Shown in pieces: positions 1 to 10,636 of a stretch of DNA of 34,155 bases. The stretch is from Bacteroidota bacterium. Lineage in GTDB: Bacteria > Bacteroidota > Bacteroidia > Flavobacteriales_D > JABDKJ01. The number at the start of each line of letters is the position of its first letter. Positions within the stretch are counted from its first letter, which is position 1. The DNA lies in contig JAJRRH010000089.1 of assembly GCA_024279715.1 (NCBI GenBank), positions 1 to 34,155 of the forward strand, in the 5' to 3' direction. Position numbers and translations under genes: made by a program. The notes beneath the pieces were generated by a model that had not been told where the DNA came from, made no database searches, and was given only the letters and a program-made list of their open reading frames with translations.

Positions 1-678
1 CCTGAATTCTTGAAAGAAGTGTTGAATAAGAATACGCCAATATTGTCTATGGACAATGAGTCTCAATGGCTAAAGGAGATTGACAAATGGTATAACTCAA
101 AACGTCCAGAAATATACGGACTATTGTTGAATGGCGGAAAAAGTACCCGCATGGGCACCAGCAAGTCGAATCTTTCGATTGATGGTAAGACGATGTTAGA
201 TCGTGGCTATGAATTACTATCCAATGTATGCACTAAGACATTTATATCCGTAGCGGATAATAACCATGGGATACAAACTGTCTCTAATGAGTATATCATA
301 ATGGATAGATTAAATGATTTTGGGCCTTATGGCGGCATACTTTCCGCTTTTATGACACATGCCAACGTCGCTTGGCTAGTCATGGCAGTGGATTTACCCT
401 TTGTAAAAGAAAAACATCTTACAGAACTTTTGGAGGCAAGGAATTCAAATAAAGTAGCCACTGCATTCCGCAATGAGGAGACTAAATTTCCAGATCCATT
501 GCTTACCATTTGGGAGCCAAGTGCATATCAACACTTATTACAATTTATGAGTTTAGGGTATTCCTGTCCCCGTAAAATTCTGATTAATACTGACATTAAC
601 TTAGTAGAACCTTCAGACAAAATGAGCTTGTTCAATATGAATACACCGGATGACTTTAATAAAGCAAAACTAGGATAG
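1..678 (+). CDS. MobA-like NTP transferase (molybdenum cofactor guanylyltransferase-like), 5'-truncated by window edge
   Basis: Motif YGLLLNGGKSTRMGTSKSNLSIDGKTMLDRG is typical of the MobA nucleotide-binding N-terminus; also MAVDLPFV. The frame is open to base 1 (cct gaa ttc ttg), so the TTG start at 10 is probably not the true start. About 38 residues precede the MobA domain, suggesting an upstream fused domain. Confidence 0.8.
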   Translation, partial: PEFLKEVLNKNTPILSMDNESQWLKEIDKWYNSKRPEIYGLLLNGGKSTRMGTSKSNLSIDGKTMLDRGYELLSNVCTKTFISVADNNHGIQTVSNEYIIMDRLNDFGPYGGILSAFMTHANVAWLVMAVDLPFVKEKHLTELLEARNSNKVATAFRNEETKFPDPLLTIWEPSAYQHLLQFMSLGYSCPRKILINTDINLVEPSDKMSLFNMNTPDDFNKAKLG

Positions 679-686
679 AGAAAGTA

Positions 687-1124
687 CTATTTATTCGCCA
701 AATTATCACGGTCTATTTCCATAAGAATTTTTTCAAATTGAATCAAGTCATCATCATCTGGATAGATAGCACATTCCGAAATTCCACACTTTACGTAATA
801 TTGACAGGCAGTTGTAACATCTGTACGTTCTTTTGACTCTTTGATAAACTGTTTTAAACTATTTCCAATATCCGTATTGTAACTTTGTTTGTTTTTAATT
901 CTATCGCCACGCTTTTCTGTAAGCGTTATCCGGTCATCTTTAATTTTAAAAAGATAATGATCTGTCATCGTTCGACTTTCACCATCACCACATAGTTTAT
1001 AGAGGGTAATTATCTTTTTATTGTCAATAGAACTAAGCATTTCAGCGTTTTTCACACCACAAGAAGTAAAAGTAGTGAGAATTAAAGTCCACATAACTAG
1101 GGTCGTTGCTTGGATCGTTTTCAT
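687..1124 (-). CDS. Hypothetical lipoprotein
   Basis: Trimmed to MKTIQATTLVMWTLILTTFTSCGVKN, a lipoprotein-type signal with TSC lipobox. CAAATGTA (1142-1149; TACATTTG on minus) is a -7-like motif just upstream, which favours this internal start over the 1196 ORF start. Confidence 0.65.
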   Translation of the reverse strand: MKTIQATTLVMWTLILTTFTSCGVKNAEMLSSIDNKKIITLYKLCGDGESRTMTDHYLFKIKDDRITLTEKRGDRIKNKQSYNTDIGNSLKQFIKESKERTDVTTACQYYVKCGISECAIYPDDDDLIQFEKILMEIDRDNLANK

Positions 1125-1335
1125 ATAAATGGGATTACCTCCAAATGTACGAATAATATCAATACCATGAACCGTCTGTATGTCAACGAGATACAAAACA
1201 CTAAGAAACCTTCAATGATTAAACTTTGAAAGGTTAATCAAAAACCTGAGACATGAAATATACATCGCAAAATTAACACACAATATAATTCAACAGGGGT
1301 ACACAAATTATGTAAAAAAACCACGCCACTAAAAA

Positions 1336-1658
1336 GCGCCCAGAGGAGCGACATGTTCGTAGCAGCATGTTTATAAAAACAACACATTAAAAGCTCCCAG
1401 AGGAGCGACATGTTCGTAGCAACATGTTAATAAAAACAACACATTAAAAGCTCCCAGAGGAGCGACATGTTTGTAGCGACATGTAATTAAAAACAACATA
1501 TTAATAGCTCCCAGAGGAGCGACATGTTCGTAGCAACATGTTAATAAAAACAACACATTAAAAGCTCCCAGAGGAGCGACATGTTTGTAGCAACATGTTT
1601 GTAGCAACATGTTTGTAGCAACATGTTTGTAGCAACATGTTTGTAGACATGTTCGCAG
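1336..1658. repeat. 57-bp-period tandem repeat (5 copies) of a double stem-loop unit, followed by a 14-bp tandem repeat
   Basis: 35-bp cores GCTCCCAGAGGAGCGACATGTT(C/T)GTAGCAACATGT start at 1336, 1393, 1450, 1507 and 1564 (exact 57-bp spacing). From 1579 to 1658 there is acatgtttgtagca x4 plus two partial copies. Confidence 0.95.
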
Positions 1659-1734
1659 TTAAAGTATCAAACAACAGACAATGATATAATATCAAAAATA
1701 TGTTGTCATTCCCAAATTCTAGAATTTTGAGGGG

Positions 1735-2256
1735 TCAAATTCGTTTCTCCAAATCTCTAATTATCTTGGCACCTCTACCAGTAACAGCAGGATAACCACA
1801 TTTCATAGCTTCTTTAATACCAAGAATAACCTCCCGTGATAATTCCGGTTCGAAATAACATATTTTCTGAAGTATTGTCATTGCGTATGCCCTAACACCA
1901 ACACCTTCTGAATGATCGAGAAGAAGATTAAGATTAAAGTCAAAAAGAGGCCCCATATAGTCCTGTGCAATTGGGTTTTCTGCAAGTACCCTCAAATAAT
2001 TTCGTCTTAGTCCAACATGCGTGTTATTGTTAATAATATGTTCAACGACTCTTTTAAGATGCTTTGTCATCCAGTTTGGATTATTATTGATGACATAGTA
2101 GTACGTCGCCGAAGCAAGTTGCTGCTCCCTGAGATTGGCCCCGAGCATCATACTGATAATGACATTACACTTTTTAAAATCACTACCAACAACTTCAGCT
2201 GCTTCCATCATATTACTGCGACTGTGGCTCTCTAGTATCTTTCTTTTTAAATTCAA
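1735..2256 (-). CDS. Small HEAT-repeat-like alpha-helical protein
   Basis: 173-aa ORF with helical repeat character (HLKRVVEHIINNNTHVGLRRNYLRVLAENP... EGVGVRAYAMTILQKICYFEPELSREV). Confidence 0.6.
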   Translation of the reverse strand: MNLKRKILESHSRSNMMEAAEVVGSDFKKCNVIISMMLGANLREQQLASATYYYVINNNPNWMTKHLKRVVEHIINNNTHVGLRRNYLRVLAENPIAQDYMGPLFDFNLNLLLDHSEGVGVRAYAMTILQKICYFEPELSREVILGIKEAMKCGYPAVTGRGAKIIRDLEKRI

Positions 2257-2261
2257 GAGGA

Positions 2262-3569
2262 CTATTTTTTGATGAACATTTGCGAGTAACGTCTAGACCT
2301 AGTGTCAATCAATAGATAGTAAATTCCTGATGTGAGATGGTTTAATCGCAAGCTACCTACTTTAGAATGACTCTCCATCTTTTCGGAATATACCGTTTCA
2401 GATAAAGCGTTGATAATATTAATATTGACAGCTTCCATTTCAAGAATACCATAATCGATTCTAAGGATATCAATTACTGGATTTGGGTAAATGGATAATT
2501 CTGTGAGTTCATCGTCTTCTATGCCAGTATTCAAATCCAAACAACTGTTATCTGCTATATTATTTCTTACGATATCCAGAACACCATAGAGCATATCTCC
2601 TGGACATACTGTGCCAGAGGCACACGACTGAGAGGAAGTGGAGGGATTACCATCTCTATGTCCGCTGATTGTCTGTAAATTCAATTGTGATGGCTCATGC
2701 CATGTAACCTCAGTTGGGTCAAGCCCTTTATCGCAAAGCTCCCAAGACATAAGAGACTCTAAAGAATTCATCGCTAGAAAGGTTGGGGTAGTTTCCATGA
2801 AATTTCCAATCATACAGATCCCTGTAGTATTGCCATTCATACAGCTAAAGTGTGCGCCTTGAGCTGCGTCACCTCGACCTTCATAGATGATACCATTCGC
2901 ATCAATGAGCCAATTATAGCCAATATCATCCCAACCATTTGTATTGACATGCAAATCATAGTAATACGCAACCACATTGGCAAAATTGTCACTGGTATTA
3001 AATCCAGCAGAATGATGAACTATAATATGGCTTGGAATAGTGGGTAGGGGAGATTGTACAGGCGCACAGTCACCATCAGGACACCAGCAATCTCGATTAC
3101 AGATAATAGGGAATTCACAGCTGCAATTTGATCTTGCGTAATCAGCGGTATGAATACTTTCCTTATCGGATTGATAACTAATGAATAACCTTATAGTCAC
3201 CTCTTGTTGTCTTTCCGATGCAATTTGTAATTTATCGATTGATCCAAGTATAGGTAGTCCTTCAAACGGACGTCTATGTCGATCCAAGTTATCAGTAGTA
3301 TAATTGAAGTAAGACCAATCAGACCATAAACTATTAGTCGAATAACGATATTTAAACTTTCCGCCAGTCGATCCAATTGACTCATAACCAGAGATGCCAA
3401 TAAAGTCAATGGTACGGCTATTATCTGATTCTATTTCTATGGTGTTAAGCCACAAATCGCTACTGGGGTAGAATTCTAATACCGGCGTAAATGTTTTTGA
3501 TTCATTTTGAGATTGACCACTCAAGCTATAGAATAGAAATGAGAAGATGTAAAGTAAACGATATGCCAT
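2262..3569 (-). CDS. N-acetylmuramoyl-L-alanine amidase (PGRP/amidase_2-like) with T9SS type A sorting domain
   Basis: PSHIIVHHSAGFN...VNTNGWDDIGYNWLIDANGIIYEGRGD...GTICMIGNF-type PGRP motifs; signal peptide; C-terminal LSIYPNPVIDILRIDY...SGIYYLLIDT...QMFIKK. Confidence 0.9.
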   Translation of the reverse strand: MAYRLLYIFSFLFYSLSGQSQNESKTFTPVLEFYPSSDLWLNTIEIESDNSRTIDFIGISGYESIGSTGGKFKYRYSTNSLWSDWSYFNYTTDNLDRHRRPFEGLPILGSIDKLQIASERQQEVTIRLFISYQSDKESIHTADYARSNCSCEFPIICNRDCWCPDGDCAPVQSPLPTIPSHIIVHHSAGFNTSDNFANVVAYYYDLHVNTNGWDDIGYNWLIDANGIIYEGRGDAAQGAHFSCMNGNTTGICMIGNFMETTPTFLAMNSLESLMSWELCDKGLDPTEVTWHEPSQLNLQTISGHRDGNPSTSSQSCASGTVCPGDMLYGVLDIVRNNIADNSCLDLNTGIEDDELTELSIYPNPVIDILRIDYGILEMEAVNINIINALSETVYSEKMESHSKVGSLRLNHLTSGIYYLLIDTRSRRYSQMFIKK

Positions 3570-3590
3570 ATAATTGTTATAAAATAAAAA

Positions 3591-3637
3591 CCCCTAGTCT
3601 ATGTACATCATCAATGATGAAATAATAGAGTAGGGGC
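3591..3637 (-). terminator. Putative intrinsic terminator downstream of clpC
   Basis: cccctagtctat (3591-3602) pairs with atagagtaggggc (3625-3637) with one mismatch; on minus it is followed by a T-rich stretch (complement of aaaataaaaa). Confidence 0.6.
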
Positions 3638-3658
3638 TTGGAAAAGAATATGTTTAAA

Positions 3659-6226
3659 TTATTCTTCGTCCTTTGTTTTCTCTTTTTTCTTTGAAGTTTT
3701 CTTGCCTTTCTTTATCTTCAACATAATGTCGGACTTGTCCTTATTCATACTTACTTGAATGACATCATCTTCTTCTAGATTATTATTAATAATCTCCTCA
3801 GCAAGTGGATCTTCAAGATATTTTTGAATAGCTCTACTCAATGGTCTAGCACCATATTTCTCGTCATAACCTTTATCAACAATGAAATCCTTAGCTTCTT
3901 CATTCATTTTAATGGTAAAACCTAAGTCCTCAACTCTAGCAAATAATTTTTTCAATTCAATATCAATAATCTTATGAATATCCTCTCTTTTTAAGGAGTT
4001 GAATAAAATCACATCATCAATTCTATTAAGAAACTCCGGAGCGAATGTCTTTTTTAAAGCCTTTTGAATAACGCTTTTTGCATTAGCTGCCTTTGAATCT
4101 TCTTTGGCTTTGGTTCCAAAACCAACACCTGATCCAAACTCCGCAAGTTGACGAGCCCCAATATTGGAAGTCATGATGATAATAGTATTTCTAAAATCAA
4201 TTTTTCTCCCTAGACTATCCGTCAGTTGACCATCATCTAGCGCTTGTAAGAGCAAGTTAAATACGTCTGGATGTGCTTTTTCAATTTCATCTAAAAGAAT
4301 AATTGAATATGGTTTACGACGTACTTTTTCAGTCAATTGACCACCTTCTTCATATCCTACATACCCTGGAGGAGCTCCTATAAGGCGAGAGATAGCAAAT
4401 TTTTCCATATATTCACTCATGTCTATTCGAATCAATGATTCTTCAGAGTCAAACATGAATTTGGCAAGAACTTTTGCCAATTGAGTTTTACCAACACCGG
4501 TAGGTCCTAAGAATATAAAGGAACCGATAGGTTTATTAGGGTCTTTTAGTCCTGCACGGTTTCTTTGAATTGCCTTCACAATTTTCTTTACTGCCTCATT
4601 TTGTCCGATCACACTTTTTTGTATCACCTCCGACATTCGAGCTAGTAATCCACTTTCTTTTTCTGCAATTTTCTGAACAGGAATACCAGTCATCATGGAT
4701 ACCACTTCGGCAACATCTTCCGCAGACACTTCTACTCGATGAAGTTTGGCTTCATTCTCCCACTTTCTTTTCGCTTGCTCAAGTTTGTCCACAGACTGTC
4801 GCTCTTTGTCTCGAAGTTGTGCTGCCTCCTCATATTTTTGACTTTTTACAACTCTGTTTTTTTCCTCTTTAATGTCCTCAATCTCTTTTTCTAAATCCAA
4901 TACTTCTTTCGGCACTGTGATGTTAGAGATGTGAATCCTAGAACCTACCTCATCTAGAGCGTCAATTGCTTTGTCTGGAAGATGTCGGTCAGCCACATAG
5001 CGAGAGGTGAGGGTTACACAAGCAGAAATCGCTTCATCCGTATAGCTTACACCATGATGGTCTTCGTACTTGTCCTTAATGTTTTGTAGTATCTCGATGG
5101 TTTCCTCAATGTTAGTAGGTTCTACTAATACCTGCTGAAATCTTCTTTCAAGAGCACCATCTTTTTCAATGTATTGTCTGTACTCATCTAATGTAGTAGC
5201 ACCAATACATTGAATATCTCCCCTCGCAAGGGCGGGTTTGAACATGTTGGAAGCATCAAGTGAACCACTTGCTCCACCTGCACCAACAATAGTGTGTATT
5301 TCATCAATAAATAGAATTACGTCATCTGATTTTTCCAATTCATTGATAACAGCCTTCATCCTTTCTTCGAATTGACCTCTGTATTTTGTGCCAGCCACAA
5401 GTGCAGCAATATCAAGCGCTACAATTCTTTTCCCAAACAATACCCTAGATACTTTCTTTTGTACGATTCTTAGTGCCAGTCCTTCGGCAATGGCAGATTT
5501 ACCCACACCAGGCTCACCAATAAGAATTGGATTGTTTTTCTTCCTTCTACTTAGTATTTGAGATACTCTTTCTATTTCTTTTTCTCTTCCTACTATAGGG
5601 TCAAGCTTTCCTTCTTCTGCTAGTAGGGTCAAATTTCTCCCGAAATTATCAAGGACAGGTGTCTTAGACTTTGTATTGGCAGGTCTTTTTGGCACTCCTT
5701 GACTGCCGCCACTACTACCACCACCACTTGGATCTCCGAAACCTAAATCCCCAGGATCATCGTCTGCAGGGAAATCCGCTTTTGGACTTTCTACACTTTC
5801 ACTCATTACTAAGTCGTGTACCATATCGTAATCAATGCCCAATTCTTTCAACTGAAGATGTATGATGTTGTTTTCATCTTTTAAGATGGACAGAAGCAAA
5901 TGGTCTGTGCCAATACTCGTACTGCCATGTAATTTTGCCTCTAGGTAGGTTATTTTTAATATCCTTTCTGCTTGCTTTACTAATGGAATATCTGAAACGG
6001 ATCTTTTAGAAGATAGACTTGGTTTAATTTTATTCTCAATGGATTGTCGCAAATCCATTAAATCTATATTGAGAGTGGTTAGATACCGAATAGCGGATCC
6101 TTCGCCCTCACGTAGGATTCCAAGCATCAAATGCTCAACGCCTATATAGTCTTGACCAAGTCTAAGGGCTTCCTCTCGACTAAATCCGATTACTTCTTTA
6201 ACTCTTGGTGAAAATCTTGCTTCCAT
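3659..6226 (-). CDS. clpC: ATP-dependent Clp protease ATP-binding subunit ClpC
   Basis: Double Clp-N repeats, two AAA+ modules ([30 protein letters not shown]), short UVR-like middle region ([12 protein letters not shown]), [18 protein letters not shown] near the end. Confidence 0.95.
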   Translation of the reverse strand: MEARFSPRVKEVIGFSREEALRLGQDYIGVEHLMLGILREGEGSAIRYLTTLNIDLMDLRQSIENKIKPSLSSKRSVSDIPLVKQAERILKITYLEAKLHGSTSIGTDHLLLSILKDENNIIHLQLKELGIDYDMVHDLVMSESVESPKADFPADDDPGDLGFGDPSGGGSSGGSQGVPKRPANTKSKTPVLDNFGRNLTLLAEEGKLDPIVGREKEIERVSQILSRRKKNNPILIGEPGVGKSAIAEGLALRIVQKKVSRVLFGKRIVALDIAALVAGTKYRGQFEERMKAVINELEKSDDVILFIDEIHTIVGAGGASGSLDASNMFKPALARGDIQCIGATTLDEYRQYIEKDGALERRFQQVLVEPTNIEETIEILQNIKDKYEDHHGVSYTDEAISACVTLTSRYVADRHLPDKAIDALDEVGSRIHISNITVPKEVLDLEKEIEDIKEEKNRVVKSQKYEEAAQLRDKERQSVDKLEQAKRKWENEAKLHRVEVSAEDVAEVVSMMTGIPVQKIAEKESGLLARMSEVIQKSVIGQNEAVKKIVKAIQRNRAGLKDPNKPIGSFIFLGPTGVGKTQLAKVLAKFMFDSEESLIRIDMSEYMEKFAISRLIGAPPGYVGYEEGGQLTEKVRRKPYSIILLDEIEKAHPDVFNLLLQALDDGQLTDSLGRKIDFRNTIIIMTSNIGARQLAEFGSGVGFGTKAKEDSKAANAKSVIQKALKKTFAPEFLNRIDDVILFNSLKREDIHKIIDIELKKLFARVEDLGFTIKMNEEAKDFIVDKGYDEKYGARPLSRAIQKYLEDPLAEEIINNNLEEDDVIQVSMNKDKSDIMLKIKKGKKTSKKKEKTKDEE

Positions 6227-6575
6227 AATATTAATGTTTGGTGACTTATTTGATACTACGTAAAAACTCTATCTTAGGTTTCTCTTATACGTCTCTTTTG
6301 CTGAATCAAAATTCAAGCCAAAAGAATTATCTTAAATCATTCTTCGTTCAGACTATAAAAGTATTTATCCTATTTGAATATGTCAATATAAAAGGGTCTT
6401 TTTTCCATAGAATTTTGTTAATAATTTACAGTTGGTTTTACGCCTTCATCTCGAACCATAATTGTATTTTCGAACGCGATTATATTGATGGCATTTATTA
6501 TCAGATTTTATAGTTAAAATGCTGACGTTATTATTGTAAACAATGCACAACCTAATAAAAGAAATATAGAATTAC

Positions 6576-9125
6576 ATGATAGAGGGAGAAAATATTGTAC
6601 AAGTAAGTATTGAGGAAGAAATGAAAAGCGCTTACATCGATTATTCGATGAGTGTTATTGTATCAAGAGCATTGCCTGATGTTCGAGATGGTTTAAAACC
6701 TGTGCACAGAAGGGTTTTGTACGGAATGTTGGACTTGGGATTGTCCGCTGGTAGAGCCCATAAAAAATCTGCAAGAATAGTTGGAGAGGTGCTTGGTAAG
6801 TATCATCCACATGGTGATAGCTCAGTTTATTTCTCCATGGTACGTATGGCACAGCATTGGTCTTTGAGATATCCACTCGTGGATGGACAAGGTAATTTCG
6901 GATCTGTGGATGGTGATAGTCCTGCAGCAATGCGTTATACTGAAGCGAGATTAAGAAGAGTAAGTGAGGAGCTTTTAGCTGATTTGGATAAGGAAACAGT
7001 CGATTTTGTTAATAACTTTGATGATTCACTTACCGAACCAAGTGTTCTTCCTACTCGTATTCCGAACCTTCTAGTCAACGGAGCTAGTGGGATAGCTGTC
7101 GGTATGGCCACCAATATGGCGCCTCACAATCTGACAGAAGTTATCAATGGGATTATCGCTTACATTGAGAATAACGATATCGATATCGAAGGTCTAATGG
7201 AGTATGTAAAAGCACCTGACTTTCCAACCGGTGGTACAATATACGGTTATGAGGGTGTTAAAAGTGCCTTCGAAACTGGAAGAGGTAGAATAGTGATGAG
7301 AGCTAGAACAAGGTTCGAAGAAACTAAGACTGGAAGAGACGTTATCATCGTAGATGAAATTCCGTATCAAGTGAATAAAGCGGATATGATTAAGAAAACC
7401 GCTGATTTAATTAATGATAAAAAAATTGAAGGAATATCCGACATCCGTGATGAGTCAGATAGAATGGGGATGCGTATCGTATATGAATTAAAACGAGATG
7501 CAATTCCAAATGTAGTGCTAAATACTCTTTTTAAATATACCTCTCTACAAACTTCGTTTTCTGTAAATAATATTGCCCTAGTAAAAGGGCGTCCTCGTCT
7601 TCTTAACCTCAAGGACATGATAAGTGCCTTTGTGGAACACAGACATGAAGTGGTCGTAAGACGGACTGAATTTGAACTCAAAAAAGCCAAGGCTAGAGCG
7701 CATATTCTTGAAGGATTATTGATAGCTATTGACAATCTTGATGCTATTATTAAACTTATTCGTGCAAGTCAAACCCCTGAAATAGCTAGAGAAGGGTTGA
7801 TGAAAGAATTCAACTTATCTGAGATTCAAGCAAAAGCTATCTTGGACATGAGACTCCAAAAACTAACCGGACTTGAAAGAGATAAGATCCGTGAAGAATT
7901 TGATGAATTGATGAAGACAATTGAACATTTAGAGTCGATACTTGGTGATGAAGACATGAGAATGACTATCATTAAAGATGAGCTAGTAGAAGTACGTGAA
8001 AAGTATGGCGACGAAAGAAGAACTCAAATAGAATTAAGTGGAGCAGAAGTAAGTATAGAAGACCTTATTGCAGATGAGTCAGTAGTAATTACAATCTCTC
8101 ACGCAGGCTATATGAAAAGGACTTCGCTACACGAGTATAGAACGCAAGGTAGAGGAGGTGTCGGTTCAAAAGGAAGTACGACAAGAAATGAAGATTTCCT
8201 AGAACACCTTTTCGTTGCAACCAATCATAACTTCTTATTAATATTTACTGAAAGAGGTCAGTGCTACTGGATGAGGATTTTCGAAATTCCCGAAGGAAGT
8301 AAAACCTCTAAAGGAAGAGCTATTCAAAACCTCATTAATGTTGAGCCTGGTGATAGAATAATGTCCTACTTGAATGTAAAAGACCTTAGAGATCAAGAGT
8401 ATATTGAGAACAATTTCGTAGTGATGTGTACTGCCAAGGGTGTCGTTAAGAAAACAACTCTTGCGGCTTACAGTAGACCAAGATCAAATGGTATTCGTGC
8501 CATTTCAATTAAAGAAGGAGATCAATTACTAGAAGTGAAATTGACAAATGGTCAAAATGAAATAATTATTGCCACTAAAGAAGGGAAAGCAATTAGATTC
8601 CCAGAAGCTAAAACAAGAGCAATGGGTCGTACTGCTTCCGGTGTTCGAGGAATAAGACTTGGTAGCGATAAGGACATTGTAATCGGAATGGTTTGTGTCG
8701 AAGGAGAAGATGAAAACATCTTAGTCGTTTCTGAAAAAGGGTATGGTAAAAGATCCAAAGTGGATGACTATCGAATCACCAACAGAGGGGGTAAGGGAGT
8801 TAAAACTATTAGTATCACTGAAAAAACAGGTAGTCTGATTGCAATCAAACAAGTAATGGATGACGATCAATTGATGATTATTAATAAGTCCGGGATTGCC
8901 ATTCGATTATTAGTATCAGAGATGCGTGTGATGGGTAGAGCAACGCAAGGTGTTAAGTTGATTAATCTTAAAGGAAAAGATCAAATTGCTGCTGTAGCAA
9001 AAGTATCAATCTCACATATCGAAAATGATCAAAATGCACCATTAGACGATGTAAGTGACGATGAAGACAACCCACCAACATCAACTGCAGAAGGCTTAAC
9101 GCCAACCTCTAACGAAGAAGAATAA
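6576..9125 (+). CDS. gyrA: DNA gyrase subunit A
   Basis: [69 protein letters not shown] in the C-terminal beta-propeller; 849 aa. Confidence 0.97.
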   Translation: MIEGENIVQVSIEEEMKSAYIDYSMSVIVSRALPDVRDGLKPVHRRVLYGMLDLGLSAGRAHKKSARIVGEVLGKYHPHGDSSVYFSMVRMAQHWSLRYPLVDGQGNFGSVDGDSPAAMRYTEARLRRVSEELLADLDKETVDFVNNFDDSLTEPSVLPTRIPNLLVNGASGIAVGMATNMAPHNLTEVINGIIAYIENNDIDIEGLMEYVKAPDFPTGGTIYGYEGVKSAFETGRGRIVMRARTRFEETKTGRDVIIVDEIPYQVNKADMIKKTADLINDKKIEGISDIRDESDRMGMRIVYELKRDAIPNVVLNTLFKYTSLQTSFSVNNIALVKGRPRLLNLKDMISAFVEHRHEVVVRRTEFELKKAKARAHILEGLLIAIDNLDAIIKLIRASQTPEIAREGLMKEFNLSEIQAKAILDMRLQKLTGLERDKIREEFDELMKTIEHLESILGDEDMRMTIIKDELVEVREKYGDERRTQIELSGAEVSIEDLIADESVVITISHAGYMKRTSLHEYRTQGRGGVGSKGSTTRNEDFLEHLFVATNHNFLLIFTERGQCYWMRIFEIPEGSKTSKGRAIQNLINVEPGDRIMSYLNVKDLRDQEYIENNFVVMCTAKGVVKKTTLAAYSRPRSNGIRAISIKEGDQLLEVKLTNGQNEIIIATKEGKAIRFPEAKTRAMGRTASGVRGIRLGSDKDIVIGMVCVEGEDENILVVSEKGYGKRSKVDDYRITNRGGKGVKTISITEKTGSLIAIKQVMDDDQLMIINKSGIAIRLLVSEMRVMGRATQGVKLINLKGKDQIAAVAKVSISHIENDQNAPLDDVSDDEDNPPTSTAEGLTPTSNEEE

Positions 9126-9150
9126 CATTTGGCAACATTCTTGATATTCA

Positions 9151-9212
9151 AATTATAGATTAATAAGTATCTTTGGGCAATTATAAACCAAAGGAATTAT
9201 TAATCTATAATT
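9151..9212. repeat. Long inverted repeat / hairpin between gyrA and the TPR gene
   Basis: AATTATAGATTAATAA (9151-9166) is perfectly complementary to TTATTAATCTATAATT (9197-9212); nested CTTTGG (9171-9176)/CCAAAG (9188-9193). Confidence 0.9.
9168..9175 (+). promoter_or_regulatory. Bacteroidota-type -7 element TATCTTTG upstream of the TPR gene
   Basis: Exact match to TAnnTTTG. Confidence 0.45.
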
Positions 9213-9271
9213 GGTATCAATAACTAATGGTATTCAATTAAATAATTATGAATACAATAAAAATCAAAAAA

Positions 9272-10471
9272 ATGAAAACTAAAAACATATTCAGCATAGC
9301 GGTTGCTATGTTATTCATCAATTTTGCCGTTGCTCAATCGAGTGCTGTTCAAAATGCAAGATTATCATACAATGATGCTTTAGCATTAGTTGCCAACAAT
9401 GATATGGAAACAATGTCTCCAGAAGACTTGACTAAGGTAAAGAATAAAATTGCTGATGCCATTAAATTTATTGAACCAGCTATCTCCCATGAGAAGACTT
9501 CTGTAAAAGAAAAAACTTGGCGATATAGGGGTGATATCTATCAGTTGTTAGGCAGATTTATTTCTAAAGATGGTTTTTCTGAATTGTCGAAAGATCCTGT
9601 GAAATTGGGCGCCGACTCATATATCAAAGCAATGGAACTAGATACCAAAAATAGATATGAAGATGAGAATAAACGAGGATTGGCAATAATGGAAAACATC
9701 GCTGTCAACGATGGTATAAATAAGTACAATCTTGAAGATTTTGCAGGTGCATATCAGAGTTTTGACAATGCATGCATGATGGCTGAAAAGATGGGGATTG
9801 TAGATTCTACTGCGATTACAAATGCTGGTTTATCTGCCAATAGAGCCGAGGATTATGAAAATGCGATAAAATACTACAGAACAGCGCTGGACATGAACTT
9901 TCCAGACCGTAACCTGTACATCCTAACATATGATGCCCTTAATAAAATGGGTGACAAAGAGCAAGCACTCGCAATTCTAAGAGAAGGTCTACAAAAATTC
10001 CCTGCGGATCAAGATTTATTGATTACAGAGATAAATGTATACCTTAATGATGGAAAGTTGGAAGAAGCATTAGGCAATCTTGAAAAATCACTTGAGAATG
10101 ACCCTGAAAATGCTATGTTGAGATATACTGCAGGCAGTGTTTATGATAGTCTTGATAAGAAACCAGAAGCTAGAGCAGCCTATGAAAAGGCAATAGCATT
10201 AAATCCTGATTATTTTGAGGCTAATTACAATCTCGGAGCATCATACTACAATGAAGCTGCCGGTATTATAAAGGACGTGAATCAAATGGATCTAAATGCA
10301 ACAAAGGCTATGAAAGAAGGAACAGAGAAAGCCACAGCTTTATTCACAACTGCTCTTCCATACCTCGAAAAGGCCTATGAAATCGAGCCAACAGACCCAG
10401 GTACAGTGCAGTCCTTAAAAGAAATTTATGTTAGATTAAACATGCTTGATAAAATTAAAGCAATGAAATAA
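9272..10471 (+). CDS. Secreted/periplasmic tetratricopeptide repeat protein
   Basis: Signal peptide MKTKNIFSIAVAMLFINFAVAQ (ATG at 9272; ORF track start 9248); TPR motifs (AAYEKAIALNPDYFEANYNLGASYYN). Confidence 0.85.
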   Translation: MKTKNIFSIAVAMLFINFAVAQSSAVQNARLSYNDALALVANNDMETMSPEDLTKVKNKIADAIKFIEPAISHEKTSVKEKTWRYRGDIYQLLGRFISKDGFSELSKDPVKLGADSYIKAMELDTKNRYEDENKRGLAIMENIAVNDGINKYNLEDFAGAYQSFDNACMMAEKMGIVDSTAITNAGLSANRAEDYENAIKYYRTALDMNFPDRNLYILTYDALNKMGDKEQALAILREGLQKFPADQDLLITEINVYLNDGKLEEALGNLEKSLENDPENAMLRYTAGSVYDSLDKKPEARAAYEKAIALNPDYFEANYNLGASYYNEAAGIIKDVNQMDLNATKAMKEGTEKATALFTTALPYLEKAYEIEPTDPGTVQSLKEIYVRLNMLDKIKAMK

Positions 10472-10492
10472 TTATAATATTCTATGGAATAT

Positions 10493-10525
10493 AAAAAAAG
10501 CCCCTCAATGTAGGGGCTTTTTTTA
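10493..10525 (+). terminator. Rho-independent terminator after the TPR gene
   Basis: aaaaaaagcccct-caatgt-aggggcttttttt. Confidence 0.85.
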
Positions 10526-10543
10526 TATCATTAAAGAAGTTAC

Positions 10544-10636
10544 TTATTTACTCCAAAAAGGAAGTGTAATGTCTGGATTTATTGATAATTCGAAAGGCTT
10601 AGCAACATCTACACTCTGCAGTCCTACATGAGATAT
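10544..10636 (-). pseudogene. Possible 3' remnant of a degraded gene (30 codons plus stop)
   Basis: Minus-strand frame reads ISHVGLQSVDVAKPFELSINPDITLPFWSK*, preceded by an in-frame TGA (10637-10639) and with no start codon. Confidence 0.3.

Noticed and set aside
1371-1610. 79-aa minus ORF with 19-aa repeats (CCYEHVAPLGAFNVLFLLT)
   Set aside because: Artifact of the 57-bp DNA repeat: period divisible by 3 keeps the frame open. The repeat is better explained as paired hairpins.
1336-1658. CRISPR array
   Set aside because: The spacers between cores (about 22 bp) are nearly identical to each other, not unique, and no cas genes are present.
4570-4872. 100-aa ORF antisense to clpC, and similar antisense ORFs (7367-7735, 11287-11706, 18494-18862, 27694-28233, 31336-31749)
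   Set aside because: All lie inside strongly supported genes on the other strand; open frames are a by-product of coding bias.
6238-6513. 91-aa ORF between clpC and gyrA
   Set aside because: Composition looks like translated AT-rich intergenic DNA in the divergent promoter region; no recognisable motif.
6533-6544. ATTGT-aa-ACAAT inverted repeat upstream of gyrA
   Set aside because: Short AT-rich repeat expected by chance; no further support.
6829-6859. GyrA QRDR reads [13 protein letters not shown]; Phe at the position equivalent to E. coli D87
   Set aside because: Probably lineage-typical variation in Bacteroidota, not evidence of acquired quinolone resistance; Ser at the position equivalent to S83 is retained.
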